The notes: a model not told the origin generated them from the sequence alone. A stretch of DNA of 50,378 nucleotides from Acidobacteriaceae bacterium (GCA_003132405.1 PKXQ01000146.1:1-50378); one strand, 5' to 3'. Shown: positions 16,985 to 26,880, counted from the first letter of the stretch. Made by a program: numbers and translations.

Positions 16985-18526
16985 CTAACTGTTGGGTACA
17001 CTTTGCCCTGCCATCACGAAGCACCATTCAAAAATTAAAAGTCCAACCAAAGCAAGCACGCTGGCGAATCCAGCCGCGATGGGGTTCGGCGCCGCGGAAA
17101 ACAGTCGGGTGCACAACAAAAGCAGCAGCGGAATTATTCCGCCCGCCACCACGCCACCACCCCAGAAAGCGCGGGCGAAAGGGCCGTGAGTCATGAGGCG
17201 CGCGCCGTAGCGGGCGTTGTCGGTGGTGTGCGGCATGGCCACCTCGCCGAGCACCATGAGCAGATGCAATCCCAAACTGACTGCCAACGCGGGGATGGCA
17301 ATGGACAGAGTCTTCGATGATCCCCCGAGCGCTTCCGGAAGCAGCACCAGCGTGGCCGAACCGCAGAGCAAGGCTTGAATAATCAAATGCGCCGGCAGGA
17401 GCGGCGTTTGCCAGAGGTCGCGGCCTTCGCATTGTCCAAAGAGAAAGGCGGTGTAAGCGGCGGCGCAAAATCCTACGAGCACCGTTGGCCACAATAAGAT
17501 CGATGTGGCAACCGAGAATCCCATAACTGCGGCCAGCCAGAACACGCCGCACAGCCCGCTGTAGGCGATCAAAATGAACGCACCGCGAGCTAGCCACGAT
17601 TTACTTTGCGGCATGAAGACTACACGGAGGAACCGTTCCTTGTGGTCGAGATCCCAAACCAGGAGCACCGTGGTAAGAGCGGTGAAGAGAAGCGCAACCG
17701 TGGCGAGCGTGATATCGCGAACGCGATCTCCGGATAATTTTCCGAACGCCATTGCGATTGCAGGTATGGCAAGCGCGCCTGAGCCGATGGACTTCGTCCA
17801 ACAGTAGGCCGGAACCTGCCATCCCCAGGGACGCGCATGGGAAACGTCGTAGGCGGCCAGCGCGTCTTTTTGAAGCAAGGGACTATCGAGCGGATAAACT
17901 GCGCCTCCGCCAAGCACAGCTGCGTTGCGTTGCGACCACATATAAATTGATTCGTGCCGCGCCGCGGTTGGGACGATTGCGCTCTCGTCGGCGTCGATGT
18001 AATAAAGCTTGGGCTGAGTTCCCTGCTCCGGCTTGCGCACGCGCACCGGCTCGCGCGCGATGAGTTGCGCCACTTCGCTGGCGGGATCACTCAGATCTCC
18101 GGCGATGATGGCGTGCTCAGGGCAGACGATTACGCATGCGGGCTCAAGGCCGACTTCGGTCCGATGCGCGCAGAAATGACATTTCGCGGCGGTGCCATCG
18201 TCTGGATCCATGTAGATCGAATCGTACGGACAAGCCTGCATACAGGCCTTGCAGCCGATGCAGCGGTCGGAGTTGAAATCGACGATGCCGTCTTTGCGCT
18301 GATACATCGCGGTCACGGGGCAGATCGTGACGCATGGCGGTTTCTCACAATGGTTACAGCGCGTGACTTGAAAAACGCGGCGCGTATTGGGAAAGAGGCC
18401 CTTCTCGACGTACTTCACCCAGGTGCGATTCACGCCTATGGGGACGTGGTTCTCGGTTTTGCACGCCACGGTGCAGGCGTGGCAGCCGATGCATTTGCGG
18501 TTATCGATTACGAAGCCGTATTTCAT
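16985..18526 (-). CDS. Fused four-cluster iron-sulfur / NrfD-type membrane subunit
   Basis: This electron-transfer protein (513 aa) links the molybdoenzyme to the quinone pool. Residues 1 to about 175 carry four cysteine clusters for [4Fe-4S] centres: CIGCHACTVAC, CNHCEKPPCVTIC, CIGCKACMQAC and CHFC...CVIVC. After a linker, from about residue 230, come eight or so transmembrane helices of the NrfD/PsrC/DmsC type. These two parts are usually separate genes (PsrB and PsrC), so this is a fusion. ATG 18526 (MKYGF) matches where the family starts; a TTG at 18547 would add seven residues and has TATGAT 8 nt upstream. It is the first gene of the operon, with the catalytic subunit after it. Confidence 0.9.
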   Translation of the reverse strand: MKYGFVIDNRKCIGCHACTVACKTENHVPIGVNRTWVKYVEKGLFPNTRRVFQVTRCNHCEKPPCVTICPVTAMYQRKDGIVDFNSDRCIGCKACMQACPYDSIYMDPDDGTAAKCHFCAHRTEVGLEPACVIVCPEHAIIAGDLSDPASEVAQLIAREPVRVRKPEQGTQPKLYYIDADESAIVPTAARHESIYMWSQRNAAVLGGGAVYPLDSPLLQKDALAAYDVSHARPWGWQVPAYCWTKSIGSGALAIPAIAMAFGKLSGDRVRDITLATVALLFTALTTVLLVWDLDHKERFLRVVFMPQSKSWLARGAFILIAYSGLCGVFWLAAVMGFSVATSILLWPTVLVGFCAAAYTAFLFGQCEGRDLWQTPLLPAHLIIQALLCGSATLVLLPEALGGSSKTLSIAIPALAVSLGLHLLMVLGEVAMPHTTDNARYGARLMTHGPFARAFWGGGVVAGGIIPLLLLLCTRLFSAAPNPIAAGFASVLALVGLLIFEWCFVMAGQSVPNS

Positions 18527-18654
18527 TCCTGGAACATCTCGACCCAAAAGAATTAATCATACTTGGGTCGGAGCGAAATAGGAGTTACATTGCTGAGGCT
18601 AGCAGGAGGAAAGCCGGACGTCGCCGCCCGGCCCCATTCTCCACTACGGAGTCG

Positions 18655-19107
18655 TTAGTCGTGGGCCTGCGCGATCAGGTGTTCGACGATGCGGTGCGCT
18701 TCGTCGATGTGTTCGAGCGCGCGATGACGCAATCCATGGGCATAGCCGTCATCTTCTTTTTCTTTGATATCGTGACGCGCCGAGTCGAGGAGCTCGAGGG
18801 CTCGATGATAGCGGCCTCTGCTGGGCAGGTGGCTGTCGACCTGAGGATGATCGTTCAAGTTTTTGCCGTCATCAATCGCAGCCTGCTTGATCTCTCCGAT
18901 AGCCCTATCGATCTCTGCGATGGCGTGATCTTCCTCTCGATCCATGCGGCCGGACCACCTCCCACGCTCCAGATGAGCGCGCGCGTGGCGGAGGTCGGTG
19001 AGCGCGTGCAGGTAGGCCGGATGCCTTCCTGGTTCGTCGGCAAAAGCTAGCGAAGCGCAGATAGCAAAAATAAACGCCACTACCGCACAGTGTCGAACAA
19101 TCTTCAT
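18655..19107 (-). CDS. Secreted His-rich helical protein (150 aa)
   Basis: The first 23 residues are a clear Sec signal peptide with cleavage after AFA. The mature part is helical and rich in His, Arg, Asp and Glu (HPAYLHALTDLRHARAHLE; HRALEHIDEAHRIVEH), with a heptad-like spacing of His residues that could bind metal. GAGGAGA lies just upstream of the ATG. I know it only as a type of uncharacterised acidobacterial secreted protein. It is monocistronic; a possible terminator stem (GCCGG/CCGGC at 18613-18632) follows. Periplasmic location is inferred, function unknown. Confidence 0.7.
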   Translation of the reverse strand: MKIVRHCAVVAFIFAICASLAFADEPGRHPAYLHALTDLRHARAHLERGRWSGRMDREEDHAIAEIDRAIGEIKQAAIDDGKNLNDHPQVDSHLPSRGRYHRALELLDSARHDIKEKEDDGYAHGLRHRALEHIDEAHRIVEHLIAQAHD

Positions 19108-19286
19108 AGTCTCCTCGAATAAGCCTTTCGGCAGAATGGAACTCGTTTGTAGTAAACCCGGAGTTGCGGTTTTAGACTCGCCGAATTTTAGACTTCGGCG
19201 CCAGTCGGCGCGAAATTACTTAAGTGCATCATTATGTTGAGTACGGCTTTTTGAAGTAGGCTGCTGGCGAGAACCGCGGGACCACA

Positions 19287-19994
19287 TTAAATCTGATAAT
19301 CGATGTCTTCCATGATGCGCTGCATGGATTCAGAGAAGGGCTCGCTGCCTTCCGTGCCTTCAAGTTGATGGACGCGTTCCGCTAAACGCTTCACTTCGGA
19401 CGCGACTGCGGCCAAGGCTTCGGAGAGCGGGTCGTTAATGTGCTTGGGGTCGGTAATCACGACGCGCTTCCCTTCCCGAAAAATAATATGTCCCGGCACA
19501 CCGACGACTGTGGAATCGTCGGGGACGTTGCGGAGCACGACCGAACCGGCGCCGATGCGGCAATTGTGGCCCACGGTGATGTTGCCGAGAATCTTGGCGC
19601 CTCCGCCGACGACCACGTTGTCGAGAAGAGTGGGATGGCGCTTGCCACGGTCATTGCTCGTTCCGCCGAGGGTCACACCCTGGTAAATCGTGACGTCTTC
19701 GCCGACAATGGCCGTCTCGCCGATTACTACACCCATGCCATGATCGATGAAGAAACGGCGGCCGATTTGGGCTCCGGGATGGATCTCAATGCCGGTGAGC
19801 CAACGAGCTACTTGCGACAGCCAGCGCGCCTGCAGGAGGAAGTTGTGATTCCACAGCCAGTGGTTCATGCGATAGAACCACACCGCGTGCAGGCCGGCGT
19901 AGCAGAGATACACTTCGAGGCGTGATCTGGCCGCGGGATCGCGCTCGAGTACAGTGGCAACGTCTTCGCGGATTAGCGACAGCAGATGCGGCAT
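19287..19994 (-). CDS. cysE: Serine O-acetyltransferase
   Basis: CysE transfers acetyl from acetyl-CoA to serine, giving O-acetylserine, the substrate of CysK encoded just upstream. The 235 aa show the N-terminal helical domain ([18 protein letters not shown] ... GLHAVWFYR) and the left-handed beta-helix of hexapeptide repeats ([27 protein letters not shown] ... YQGVTLGG). The start MPHLL at 19994 is chosen because the family begins here and GGCGGA lies upstream; a TTG at 20012 is also possible. The C-terminal tail (EDIDYQI) ends in isoleucine, like the peptide CysE uses to bind CysK. It forms an operon with cysK. Confidence 0.95.
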   Translation of the reverse strand: MPHLLSLIREDVATVLERDPAARSRLEVYLCYAGLHAVWFYRMNHWLWNHNFLLQARWLSQVARWLTGIEIHPGAQIGRRFFIDHGMGVVIGETAIVGEDVTIYQGVTLGGTSNDRGKRHPTLLDNVVVGGGAKILGNITVGHNCRIGAGSVVLRNVPDDSTVVGVPGHIIFREGKRVVITDPKHINDPLSEALAAVASEVKRLAERVHQLEGTEGSEPFSESMQRIMEDIDYQI

Positions 19995-20029
19995 CGATCG
20001 TTGTTCCGCCAACCTTGATAAGCCAAGGA

Positions 20030-21001
20030 TCAGGCCGGAACTTCTGACGTGGGAATCTGCAACGCCTGGTTCCGGAGTCCTTCGAAGAGAATACTACTGA
20101 GGTAGCGTTCGCCGAACGACGGCAGAACCACGACAATCAATTTGCCGGCGTTTTCCGGACGCTTCGCGACCTGCAAAGCGGCAACCACGGCCGCTCCTGA
20201 GGAAATGCCGACGAGCAAGCCTTCTTCGAGCGGAAGGCGCCGCGCCATGTTGATGGAATCTTCGTTGCTGACGGTAATCACTTCGTCGACCAGATCGCGG
20301 CGCAGAATGCTGGGAACAAAACCGGCGCCGATTCCCTGAATCTTGTGTGGGGCGGGCTTGCCGCCGGAGAGAACTGGGCTGTCAGTCGGTTCGACGGCTA
20401 TGGCCTTGAATGAGGGCTTCTTCGGCTTGATGTATTCGGCGACGCCGGTGATGGTTCCTCCGGTGCCAACACCGGAGACTAGAAAATCGACGCGGCCATC
20501 GGTGTCTTGCCAAATCTCAGGGCCGGTGGTTTCGAAGTGAATCTTTGGATTTGCCGGGTTGTCGAACTGCTGGAGCATGTATGAGTTTGGAGTCGAGGCA
20601 AGCAATTCCTCGGCTTTCAGAATTGCACCTTTCATGCCGCGCGGGCCGGGAGTAAGAACGATTTCCGCGCCGAGCGCGAGCAGGAGCACGCGCCGCTCGA
20701 GGCTCATGGTTTCGGGCATGGTAAGAATGAGTTTGTAGCCTTTCACGGCGGCTACGAAGGCGAGAGCGATTCCGGTATTGCCGCTCGTGGGTTCGATCAG
20801 AACGGTTTTGCCGGGCTGGATGCGGCCGGCCTGCTCGGCATCCGAGATCATGCTCACGCCGATGCGATCTTTTACGCTGGCCAGCGGATTCTGGCTTTCA
20901 AGTTTTGCGACGACGTCGGCGACTGCGCCCTGGGTAACGCGATTCAGGCGGACGAGCGGTGTGTGGCCGATGAGTTCGGTTACATCCTTTGCGATTTTCA
21001 T
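20030..21001 (-). CDS. cysK: Cysteine synthase A (O-acetylserine sulfhydrylase)
   Basis: This is a pyridoxal-phosphate enzyme that makes cysteine from O-acetylserine and sulfide. The 323 aa are full length. Lys44 in [11 protein letters not shown] is the PLP lysine; [15 protein letters not shown] is the substrate loop; [16 protein letters not shown] binds the cofactor phosphate; [12 protein letters not shown] closes the site. cysE follows 35 nt downstream, so precursor synthesis and use are coupled. The upstream TPR regulator gene ends 45 nt before, so the promoter may lie there or further upstream with aceB. No S-box or T-box leader is seen. Confidence 0.96.
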   Translation of the reverse strand: MKIAKDVTELIGHTPLVRLNRVTQGAVADVVAKLESQNPLASVKDRIGVSMISDAEQAGRIQPGKTVLIEPTSGNTGIALAFVAAVKGYKLILTMPETMSLERRVLLLALGAEIVLTPGPRGMKGAILKAEELLASTPNSYMLQQFDNPANPKIHFETTGPEIWQDTDGRVDFLVSGVGTGGTITGVAEYIKPKKPSFKAIAVEPTDSPVLSGGKPAPHKIQGIGAGFVPSILRRDLVDEVITVSNEDSINMARRLPLEEGLLVGISSGAAVVAALQVAKRPENAGKLIVVVLPSFGERYLSSILFEGLRNQALQIPTSEVPA

Positions 21002-21046
21002 AGACTTTCGATTCGCGCAATTTGCTGATGGATTCAGAGTATCAGT

Positions 21047-22795
21047 TCAGCGCCGCGGTTTTCGCCGTCCGATTCGTGCGAGAATACGCCGCACTTTTTT
21101 CGGTGAAATCGAGAGGCGGGCCGCGACGCGCGATACTTTGCGGCCTTCGCGTTCCCAGACGCGGGCGATTACTATTTCTGCAAATTCATCGCTGATTTGG
21201 CGGAAGGTCTTATCGCCGACTGCGCCTTGCGACCATGCCTTCAGCGCCGGGTGCACGCTCCCTTTGCGAAGAATTTTCGCGCCCAGAGTCTGCATATCCT
21301 GCCACATGTTGTTGTCGGGCTGATTCGCGCCGCACGACGACCGCGCCAGATCGTACGATGCGCGCGCCGCCTCCGGATTATCGAAAAATGAATTGCACTG
21401 CGTCAATCCCTGCCACAGGTGGGCATTCGCCAGCAGTAGATGATGCTGGGTATGTTTCGCCAGATCGATTGCCTCCTGGCTGAACTCGAAGGCGCGGCGG
21501 GCATGGCTGCCGGGATCGGCGCCTCCGCCAATCTCCTCTTCTACCTTCGCGTTTTCGATCATGCACTGGAGGATGCGCGCGCGGCCCATCAGGATGTAGT
21601 CCTGCTTCTCATCGGCTACGTCGTGGGCGGAACTCGCGTCGTCTTCCGCGCGCTGAAAGTCGCCGCTATCGAGGTGGAGGTAGGCGGCATTGAGGTAGAC
21701 GGTGCCGACTCCGTGATGATTGGGACGCTGCTGGTAGATGGCGCGCGCCGCATCAAGGTGTTCGAGGGCTTCGCGCCGAAGTTGCGTTAAGCGGCTACGA
21801 TAGTCTTTTTTGCGCGAATCAGTTGCGAAACTTTCGGGATTGCGGGAGTCGGATTTTCGAAATCCGTGTTCTCGAAGTTCGTGCGCTACGCCAGACTTTG
21901 CATGGGTTGTCGACGTTTTCCGCCGCAACTGGGCGTCGCGATCGATTCTTTTCTGCAACTGAAGAGCGATGCCGCGCTTGGCGAGCGCCATGTTGGCCAA
22001 CGATCGCGCGAGATTCGGATGCTTGGGATCGCGCTTACCATAATGACAAATAGCGCTCTCGAAAAATTCAATAGCTTTATCGAAGCGGCCTTCGCGGCGC
22101 GCCATGCGTCCGTAGAAAGATTGAATGTTACCGAGCGTCACGTAATCATCGGTCTCGCCGAGAACGCTTTCGGCCGCCTGCGAGATTCGGACAGCCTCTT
22201 TCCATTTGCCCTGTTGAAATAACAGCCAGCTCTCGAGCACTTGCATCACGGCCGCCATGCGCGGATAGCCCAACCCCAGCGCCAGGTCTTTTCCCTTGCC
22301 GGTGTAGATGAGGGCTTCGTCGTACTCACCCCTTCGCCGCAGGCAGCGGCCCTTCCAGAAGTAAACGATGGCCAGCAAAAAGCGGTCATCGAGTTCGTCG
22401 CCCAGGCTCAGGACGAAATCAAAATGCGCGATCGCCGGTTCCATCGTCTCTTCCGCCATGGCAGCCATGCCCTCGGCCGAACGCAGGCATATGTAATCGG
22501 CGATGGAGAGATCGGAGCGGGATTCTGGTTTAAAGCGATTGAGAATTTCGCGCAGCGGCGGCCCGGCGAAGCCGATGTCCGTCCAGATGGCAAGCTGCGC
22601 CGCGAGACGAGCTGCATTTTGCTGGGACGGATCGAGCCGGGAGATCAGATCGTGGTGTGCTCGCAGACTTGTAATCCCGCGCTCGATCTCGCGAGCGGCC
22701 ACGTGTTCGCGCAACTCCGAGAGAAAGGCAGGGCCAACCGCAGCAGCGCCAGCTGGCAGGTTCGCGGGAATACCTCTGCGTGCCCCCTTTACCAT
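21047..22795 (-). CDS. TPR protein with C-terminal Fis-type helix-turn-helix
   Basis: Most of this 582-aa protein is alpha-helical with TPR-like repeats (for instance around residues 110-290 and 340-470: FYWKGRCLRRRGEYDEAL, VQTAYLHL-like units). The last 45 residues hold a Fis-like helix-turn-helix (FAEIVIARVWEREGRK ... VAARLSISPKKVRRILARIGRR), so DNA binding or an activator-type role is likely. Basic linkers separate the two. It starts 11 nt after the aceB stop and is surely co-transcribed with it, making it a candidate regulator of the glyoxylate genes. No receiver or kinase domain is present. The start is uncertain because no binding site is visible. Confidence 0.75.
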   Translation of the reverse strand: MVKGARRGIPANLPAGAAAVGPAFLSELREHVAAREIERGITSLRAHHDLISRLDPSQQNAARLAAQLAIWTDIGFAGPPLREILNRFKPESRSDLSIADYICLRSAEGMAAMAEETMEPAIAHFDFVLSLGDELDDRFLLAIVYFWKGRCLRRRGEYDEALIYTGKGKDLALGLGYPRMAAVMQVLESWLLFQQGKWKEAVRISQAAESVLGETDDYVTLGNIQSFYGRMARREGRFDKAIEFFESAICHYGKRDPKHPNLARSLANMALAKRGIALQLQKRIDRDAQLRRKTSTTHAKSGVAHELREHGFRKSDSRNPESFATDSRKKDYRSRLTQLRREALEHLDAARAIYQQRPNHHGVGTVYLNAAYLHLDSGDFQRAEDDASSAHDVADEKQDYILMGRARILQCMIENAKVEEEIGGGADPGSHARRAFEFSQEAIDLAKHTQHHLLLANAHLWQGLTQCNSFFDNPEAARASYDLARSSCGANQPDNNMWQDMQTLGAKILRKGSVHPALKAWSQGAVGDKTFRQISDEFAEIVIARVWEREGRKVSRVAARLSISPKKVRRILARIGRRKPRR

Positions 22796-22806
22796 TCATT
22801 GACGTT

Positions 22807-24387
22807 CTAGTCCAATAAATCGTAACTGGCAAGCGTTAGAAACTCGGCGAAGTGCGGGCTCGTCGTCAAGTCTTCGAGGAGTTTGGCAGCCTGGCGCAGC
22901 TTTTCGTCGTTCTTGCTGCCCAGTTCTGCGGCGCGATGATGGATGATCTCTTTCACCATGGCGGCCGTCACCGGCTTGCCGTCACTCAGCTGTGCTTTGT
23001 ACTTCACCCACTGCCATACCTGGGCGCGAGAAATTTCCGCGGTCGCCGCGTCTTCCATCAGGTTGTAAATCGGAACGCAACCTAGTCCTCCGAGCCACGA
23101 ATGCAGATACTGCATGCCCACATCGATATTCCAGCGCAAACCTTTTTCGGTGATCTCGCCTTTGGGGACGGCGAGCAGATCTTGTGCCGTGACCGCTCGC
23201 GTCGACTTCTTGTGCGAAGAAATCTGATTTGGCTCAGGCATGTATTTATCGAAAATTTCTTTGGCCACGGGGACGAGCCCAGGATGCGCGACCCACGTGC
23301 CATCATGGCCGGCGTGCACTTCGCGAAGTTTGTCGCGCCTAACTTTGTCGAGCGCCTGTTCGTTGGCCGCTGCGTCATTGCGAATGGGAATCTGCGCCGC
23401 CATTCCGCCCATGGCGTGGATGCCGCGCCGGTGGCAGATTTGAATCAGCAATTCCACGTAGGAGCTGAGGAAATGCGTCTCCATAGTGACCTCGGAGCGG
23501 TCAGGCAGAACGAACTGAGGATGCGCTTGAAATTTCTTGATGTAGCTGAAAATGTAATCCCAGCGGCCGCAATTCAAGCCGGCGGAATGGTCGCGCAGTT
23601 CGTAGAGGATCTCATCCATTTCGAAGGCGGCGAGAATGGTCTCGATCAGCACGGTGACGCGAATCGATCCGCGTGGAATTTTCAGTTCGTCCTGGGCGAA
23701 ATTGAAAACATCATTCCAGAGGCGTGCTTCCAGGTGATTCTCCAGCTTCGGCAAATAAAAATATGGGCCGGTGCCCTTGCTCAGTAACGTCGCGACATTG
23801 TGAAAGAAGAACAAGCCAAAATCGAAGAGCGCGCCTGATATCGGCTTCCCTTCCACTAAGAAATGTTTTTCGTCGAGATGCCATCCGCGCGGGCGCACCA
23901 TGAGCGTCGCAAGCTTAGAGCCAAGCTGATATTTTTTCCCCTCAGGACTTTCGTAGCGGATCGTTCCCTGAATGGCGTCTCGCAGATTGTGCTGGCCTTC
24001 GATGTTGTTGCTCCAGGTCGGCGTGTTCGAGTCTTCGAAGTCGGCCATGTAAACGCTGGCGCCCGAATTCAGCGCGTTGATGATCATCTTGCGATCGACG
24101 GGGCCGGTGATCTCTACGCGGCGGTCTAGCAGGTCTTTGGGTATGGGCGCGACCTTCCACTCTTTCTCGCGAATGCCGGCTGTTTCTTGCAGGAAATCTG
24201 GGAACTTGCCCTTGTCGATTTCCTGCTGCACGGCGTGGCGGCGCGCCAGCAACTCCTGACGGCGCGGTTCAAAGCGGGACGCCAGTTTTAGCAAGAAGGC
24301 GCGGGCATCGGGAGTGAGAATGCCGGATTCGATCTCCGACAGGACCTTGCTTTCGGTGGGGTGATTCGCAACAGACGTCGGGTTCAT
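22807..24387 (-). CDS. aceB: Malate synthase A
   Basis: Malate synthase condenses glyoxylate with acetyl-CoA to malate, the second step of the glyoxylate shunt. The 526-aa protein is of the A type: [72 protein letters not shown] and the catalytic aspartate region near [10 protein letters not shown] are all present. ATG 24387 is preferred because TATGAT ends 7 nt before it; the ATG at 24399 lies inside that hexamer. It is divergent from aceA and shares the intergenic near-palindrome at 24438-24460. The TPR regulator follows after 11 nt. Confidence 0.96.
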   Translation of the reverse strand: MNPTSVANHPTESKVLSEIESGILTPDARAFLLKLASRFEPRRQELLARRHAVQQEIDKGKFPDFLQETAGIREKEWKVAPIPKDLLDRRVEITGPVDRKMIINALNSGASVYMADFEDSNTPTWSNNIEGQHNLRDAIQGTIRYESPEGKKYQLGSKLATLMVRPRGWHLDEKHFLVEGKPISGALFDFGLFFFHNVATLLSKGTGPYFYLPKLENHLEARLWNDVFNFAQDELKIPRGSIRVTVLIETILAAFEMDEILYELRDHSAGLNCGRWDYIFSYIKKFQAHPQFVLPDRSEVTMETHFLSSYVELLIQICHRRGIHAMGGMAAQIPIRNDAAANEQALDKVRRDKLREVHAGHDGTWVAHPGLVPVAKEIFDKYMPEPNQISSHKKSTRAVTAQDLLAVPKGEITEKGLRWNIDVGMQYLHSWLGGLGCVPIYNLMEDAATAEISRAQVWQWVKYKAQLSDGKPVTAAMVKEIIHHRAAELGSKNDEKLRQAAKLLEDLTTSPHFAEFLTLASYDLLD

Positions 24388-24394
24388 GAGGAAT

Positions 24395-24400
24395 ATCATA
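24395..24400 (-). promoter_or_regulatory. -10-like TATGAT, leaderless aceB start
   Basis: On the minus strand TATGAT ends 7 nt before the aceB ATG at 24387, and the intervening ATTCCTC cannot be a ribosome binding site. The near-palindrome at 24438-24460 is about 40 nt upstream of it. Confidence 0.5.
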
Positions 24401-24437
24401 GTCCGTTCGGCGGCGTGTTTCGAGACGCAATATCTCG

Positions 24438-24460
24438 CACTGGGTCATTTTGACCTAGTG
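24438..24460. promoter_or_regulatory. Near-palindromic operator between aceB and aceA
   Basis: CACTGGGTCA and TGACCTAGTG form a two-fold symmetric site with one mismatch over 10-bp arms and a TTT centre. It lies between the divergent glyoxylate-shunt genes, 50 nt upstream of the aceB start and 88 nt upstream of the aceA start, so one dimeric regulator could control both. The protein is unknown; the TPR/helix-turn-helix protein encoded after aceB is one candidate. Confidence 0.65.
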
Positions 24461-24547
24461 GGTCGGGGCGGACAGCGGGGTTTGTCAGCAAGGAGCAACA
24501 CGGGGTCTACTTCCTCTGGACGCAATACTTTTTGGAGCGTGGCAAAT

Positions 24548-25963
24548 ATGACGAAGTCGAATGGCAACGGCAACGGCAACGACTGGAAAACTAACCCTCG
24601 GTGGCGCGGCATCACGCGTCCATACACGCAGCAGGATGTCAACCGCCTTCGGGGCTCGTTCCAGATCGAGCACAGTCTGGCGCGCCATGGCGCGGAGCGT
24701 CTCTGGAGTCTGCTGCATGATCAAGCCGAGCCGTTCACGGCGGCGCTCGGAGCGGCGACTGGCAACCAGGCAGTTCAGCAGGTGAAGGCTGGATTGAAAG
24801 CAATTTATATCAGCGGCTGGCAAGTCGCGGCTGATGCCAACAATGCCGGGCAGATGTATCCCGACCAGAGCTTATATCCTGCGGACAGCGTGCCCAACCT
24901 GGTGCGCCGTGTCAATCAGGCGCTGATGCGGGCTGACCAGATTCATCACGCTGAAGGGAAAAATGGAATCACGTGGTTTGCGCCTCTGGTCGCCGATGCC
25001 GAAGCCGGATTTGGCGGGAACCTTAATGCTTTCGAACTGATGAAGGCGATGATTGAGGCGGGCGCGGCTTGCGTTCATTTTGAAGACCAGCTCTCCTCCG
25101 CCAAAAAGTGCGGCCACCTCGGCGGCAAAGTGCTGGTGCCGACGACCGAAGCGATCCAGAAGTTGGTGGCGGCGCGGCTCGCGGCCGATGTGATGGGTGT
25201 TCCGACGCTGATCATGGCGCGCACGGATGCCGACAGCGCCACGTTGTTGACCAGTGATATTGATCCGCGCGACCGCGAGTTCGTCACCAAGCAGCGTACG
25301 GTTGAAGGCTTCTACCACATCAGGAGCGGTCTGAAATCTGCGATTGCTCGCGGGCTGGCTTATGCGCCCTACGCGGATATTCTGTGGTGCGAAACTTCGA
25401 AGCCCGATCTCGAGGAGGCGCGGCAATTCGCCGAAGCGATCCACAAAGAATTCCCCGGCAAGCTCCTGGCCTATAACTGCTCGCCTTCTTTCAACTGGAA
25501 GAAGAATCTGGATGACGCAACCATCGCCAGTTTTCAACATGAGCTGGGCAGGATGGGATACAAGTTCCAGTTCATCACGCTGGCGGGGTTCCACGCGATC
25601 AACCTGGCGATGTTCGAACTTGCGCGCGGCTACAAGCAGTCAGGGATGACCGCTTATTCGCGACTGCAGGAGAAAGAATTTCTCCGCGAACAGCAAGTCG
25701 GTTATGAAGCGGCAAAGCACCAGCGTTTCGTCGGCACCGGATATTTCGACTCCGTGCAGCAGGTCATCACCAGCGGCAGCACATCGACGGCGGCACTTCA
25801 TGGTTCGACCGAAGAGGCGCAGTTTACCGATGTGGTCGATGCGCTCAGCATGGCATCGGGCATGGCGAGCCCTGAGAATATTAGCAACGCAGGTCTGCCG
25901 GATGCGTCGATGATGGCGAATAGCTGGGAAGAGTCTGACGAGTTGATGCCATCGGGAGACTAA
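24548..25963 (+). CDS. aceA: Isocitrate lyase
   Basis: Isocitrate lyase splits isocitrate into glyoxylate and succinate, the first step of the glyoxylate shunt. The signature [14 protein letters not shown] carries catalytic Cys188, and the PEP-mutase/ICL TIM-barrel motifs are intact ([50 protein letters not shown]). The start at 24548 has GGAG 10 nt upstream; a longer open frame back to 24386 would overlap aceB. The 471 aa include a C-terminal tail of about 45 residues after the normal end (from EEAQFTDVV), low in complexity and probably disordered. It is divergent from aceB. Confidence 0.96.
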   Translation: MTKSNGNGNGNDWKTNPRWRGITRPYTQQDVNRLRGSFQIEHSLARHGAERLWSLLHDQAEPFTAALGAATGNQAVQQVKAGLKAIYISGWQVAADANNAGQMYPDQSLYPADSVPNLVRRVNQALMRADQIHHAEGKNGITWFAPLVADAEAGFGGNLNAFELMKAMIEAGAACVHFEDQLSSAKKCGHLGGKVLVPTTEAIQKLVAARLAADVMGVPTLIMARTDADSATLLTSDIDPRDREFVTKQRTVEGFYHIRSGLKSAIARGLAYAPYADILWCETSKPDLEEARQFAEAIHKEFPGKLLAYNCSPSFNWKKNLDDATIASFQHELGRMGYKFQFITLAGFHAINLAMFELARGYKQSGMTAYSRLQEKEFLREQQVGYEAAKHQRFVGTGYFDSVQQVITSGSTSTAALHGSTEEAQFTDVVDALSMASGMASPENISNAGLPDASMMANSWEESDELMPSGD

Positions 25964-25965
25964 AA

Positions 25966-26001
25966 GGCAGGAAAAACAAAAGGCAGGAAAAACAGGAAAG
26001 G
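25966..26001. repeat. GGCAGGAAAAAC word repeat
   Basis: AAAAGGCAGGAAAAAC occurs twice in tandem right after the aceA stop, followed by AGGAAAGG. The word GGCAGGAAAA returns in the stem-loops at 31812-31940 and 43764-43876. Only a purine-rich arm is present here. Confidence 0.55.
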
Positions 26002-26005
26002 CGTT

Positions 26006-26047
26006 AGGGCGGGACGCCCTGCCCCGCTAGACCCTTTGGGTCACTAG
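26006..26047. terminator. Two short hairpins between convergent genes
   Basis: AGGGCG-GGA-CGCCCT (26006-26020) is followed by CTAGACCC-TTT-GGGTCACTAG (26027-26047). They lie between aceA and the convergent zinc-ribbon gene, so a bidirectional terminator is likely. No long T-tract follows. Confidence 0.45.
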
Positions 26048-26054
26048 GCAGCAT

Positions 26055-26255
26055 CTAGGCTTGTTGCGCTTTTGACCGTTCGCGCTTGCCTTCTCGCAAT
26101 TGCGCGGCGGTAAACGCGGAGCCGCAGGTACCGCACCTCCAGCTTGTCGATGCTGTGGTCATAAAGCTTGGCCCATCGCTTTTCGCCGGTGGCTGATTTC
26201 CCCGCATTGCCAGAACCAACTCACCGCCGCATGCCGAACATTCGCGTTTTTGCAT
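26055..26255 (-). CDS. Small zinc-ribbon protein (66 aa)
   Basis: Two CX2C pairs (CSACGG near residue 6 and CGTCGS near residue 41) with about 30 residues between them look like a zinc ribbon. The C-terminal tail is basic (REGKRERSK), suggesting nucleic-acid contact. GGGAG lies very close to the ATG at 26255. No named family is recognised. It is convergent with aceA and separated from it by two small hairpins. Confidence 0.55.
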   Translation of the reverse strand: MQKRECSACGGELVLAMRGNQPPAKSDGPSFMTTASTSWRCGTCGSAFTAAQLREGKRERSKAQQA

Positions 26256-26595
26256 AACTCCCGTTTAAGACTCGTTCGAAGGATAGGCCGCCCGGCACTG
26301 CTGCGTCCCAATCTGATCCACTCTCTTTATGGTGCATCTCTACTATGTCACAGATATCGGGAAACAAACGATCAATATTGACCGGTGGTAATGCCTGCTG
26401 GAAGCGGCAAGCAGCGATTTTTAAATGCGCATGTGAGCTATCTTGCTCAGACGCGAGAGATCGCAATGCCTCATTGTTAGTTCTGCGGCGAACCCGAATC
26501 AACCCTGAAATTCTCACCGTTAGCGCACGATCTCAGCGCGAATAAAGGGGATTAGTCCGCTCAACTTAGTCCGCTCAACAAGGAAGGTCAAGATT
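26256..26595. other. 340-bp gap with a perfect 14-bp tandem duplication
   Basis: No convincing gene is seen. TTAGTCCGCTCAAC occurs twice head-to-tail at 26552-26565 and 26566-26579, immediately before the Shine-Dalgarno site (AGGAAGG) of the small membrane-protein gene at 26596. The rest shows no other structure I could identify. Confidence 0.6.
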
Positions 26596-26790
26596 ATGCC
26601 TTTAATTCAACTTCTCGAAGTTCTGATCGTGGTGGGTGTTCTTCTGTGGCTGGTGAATCGCTTCATTCCCATGCAAGGAACCATCAAGTCGATCTTCAAT
26701 GGCATCGTGGTCATTGCCGTGGTTCTGTGGATTCTGAATGTCACGGGACTGTTCCATTCTCTTCCCAATATCCGCCTTGGGAAGGGATGA
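26596..26790 (+). CDS. Thivi_2564-family small membrane protein (64 aa)
   Basis: MPLIQLLEVLIVVGVLLWLV and the second segment (IFNGIVVIAVVLWILNV) are two transmembrane helices joined by NRFIPMQGTIKS, the layout of the small two-span Thivi_2564 family. The role of that family is not known to me. AGGAAGG lies 10 nt upstream. It is the first of a run of plus-strand envelope genes up to 30.9 kb. Confidence 0.75.
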   Translation: MPLIQLLEVLIVVGVLLWLVNRFIPMQGTIKSIFNGIVVIAVVLWILNVTGLFHSLPNIRLGKG

Positions 26791-26880
26791 CGACGTGGCA
26801 GGAGATCATTCAAGGAACACCAAGCCACCACATGCAAGAAATAACGTAACCCGGCAGAACGCCCGCCGAAGGAGCCCACT

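Noticed and set aside
26221..26517. A 98-residue minus-strand open frame overlapping the zinc-ribbon gene
   Set aside because: Overlaps a better gene and lacks a binding site and protein-like composition.
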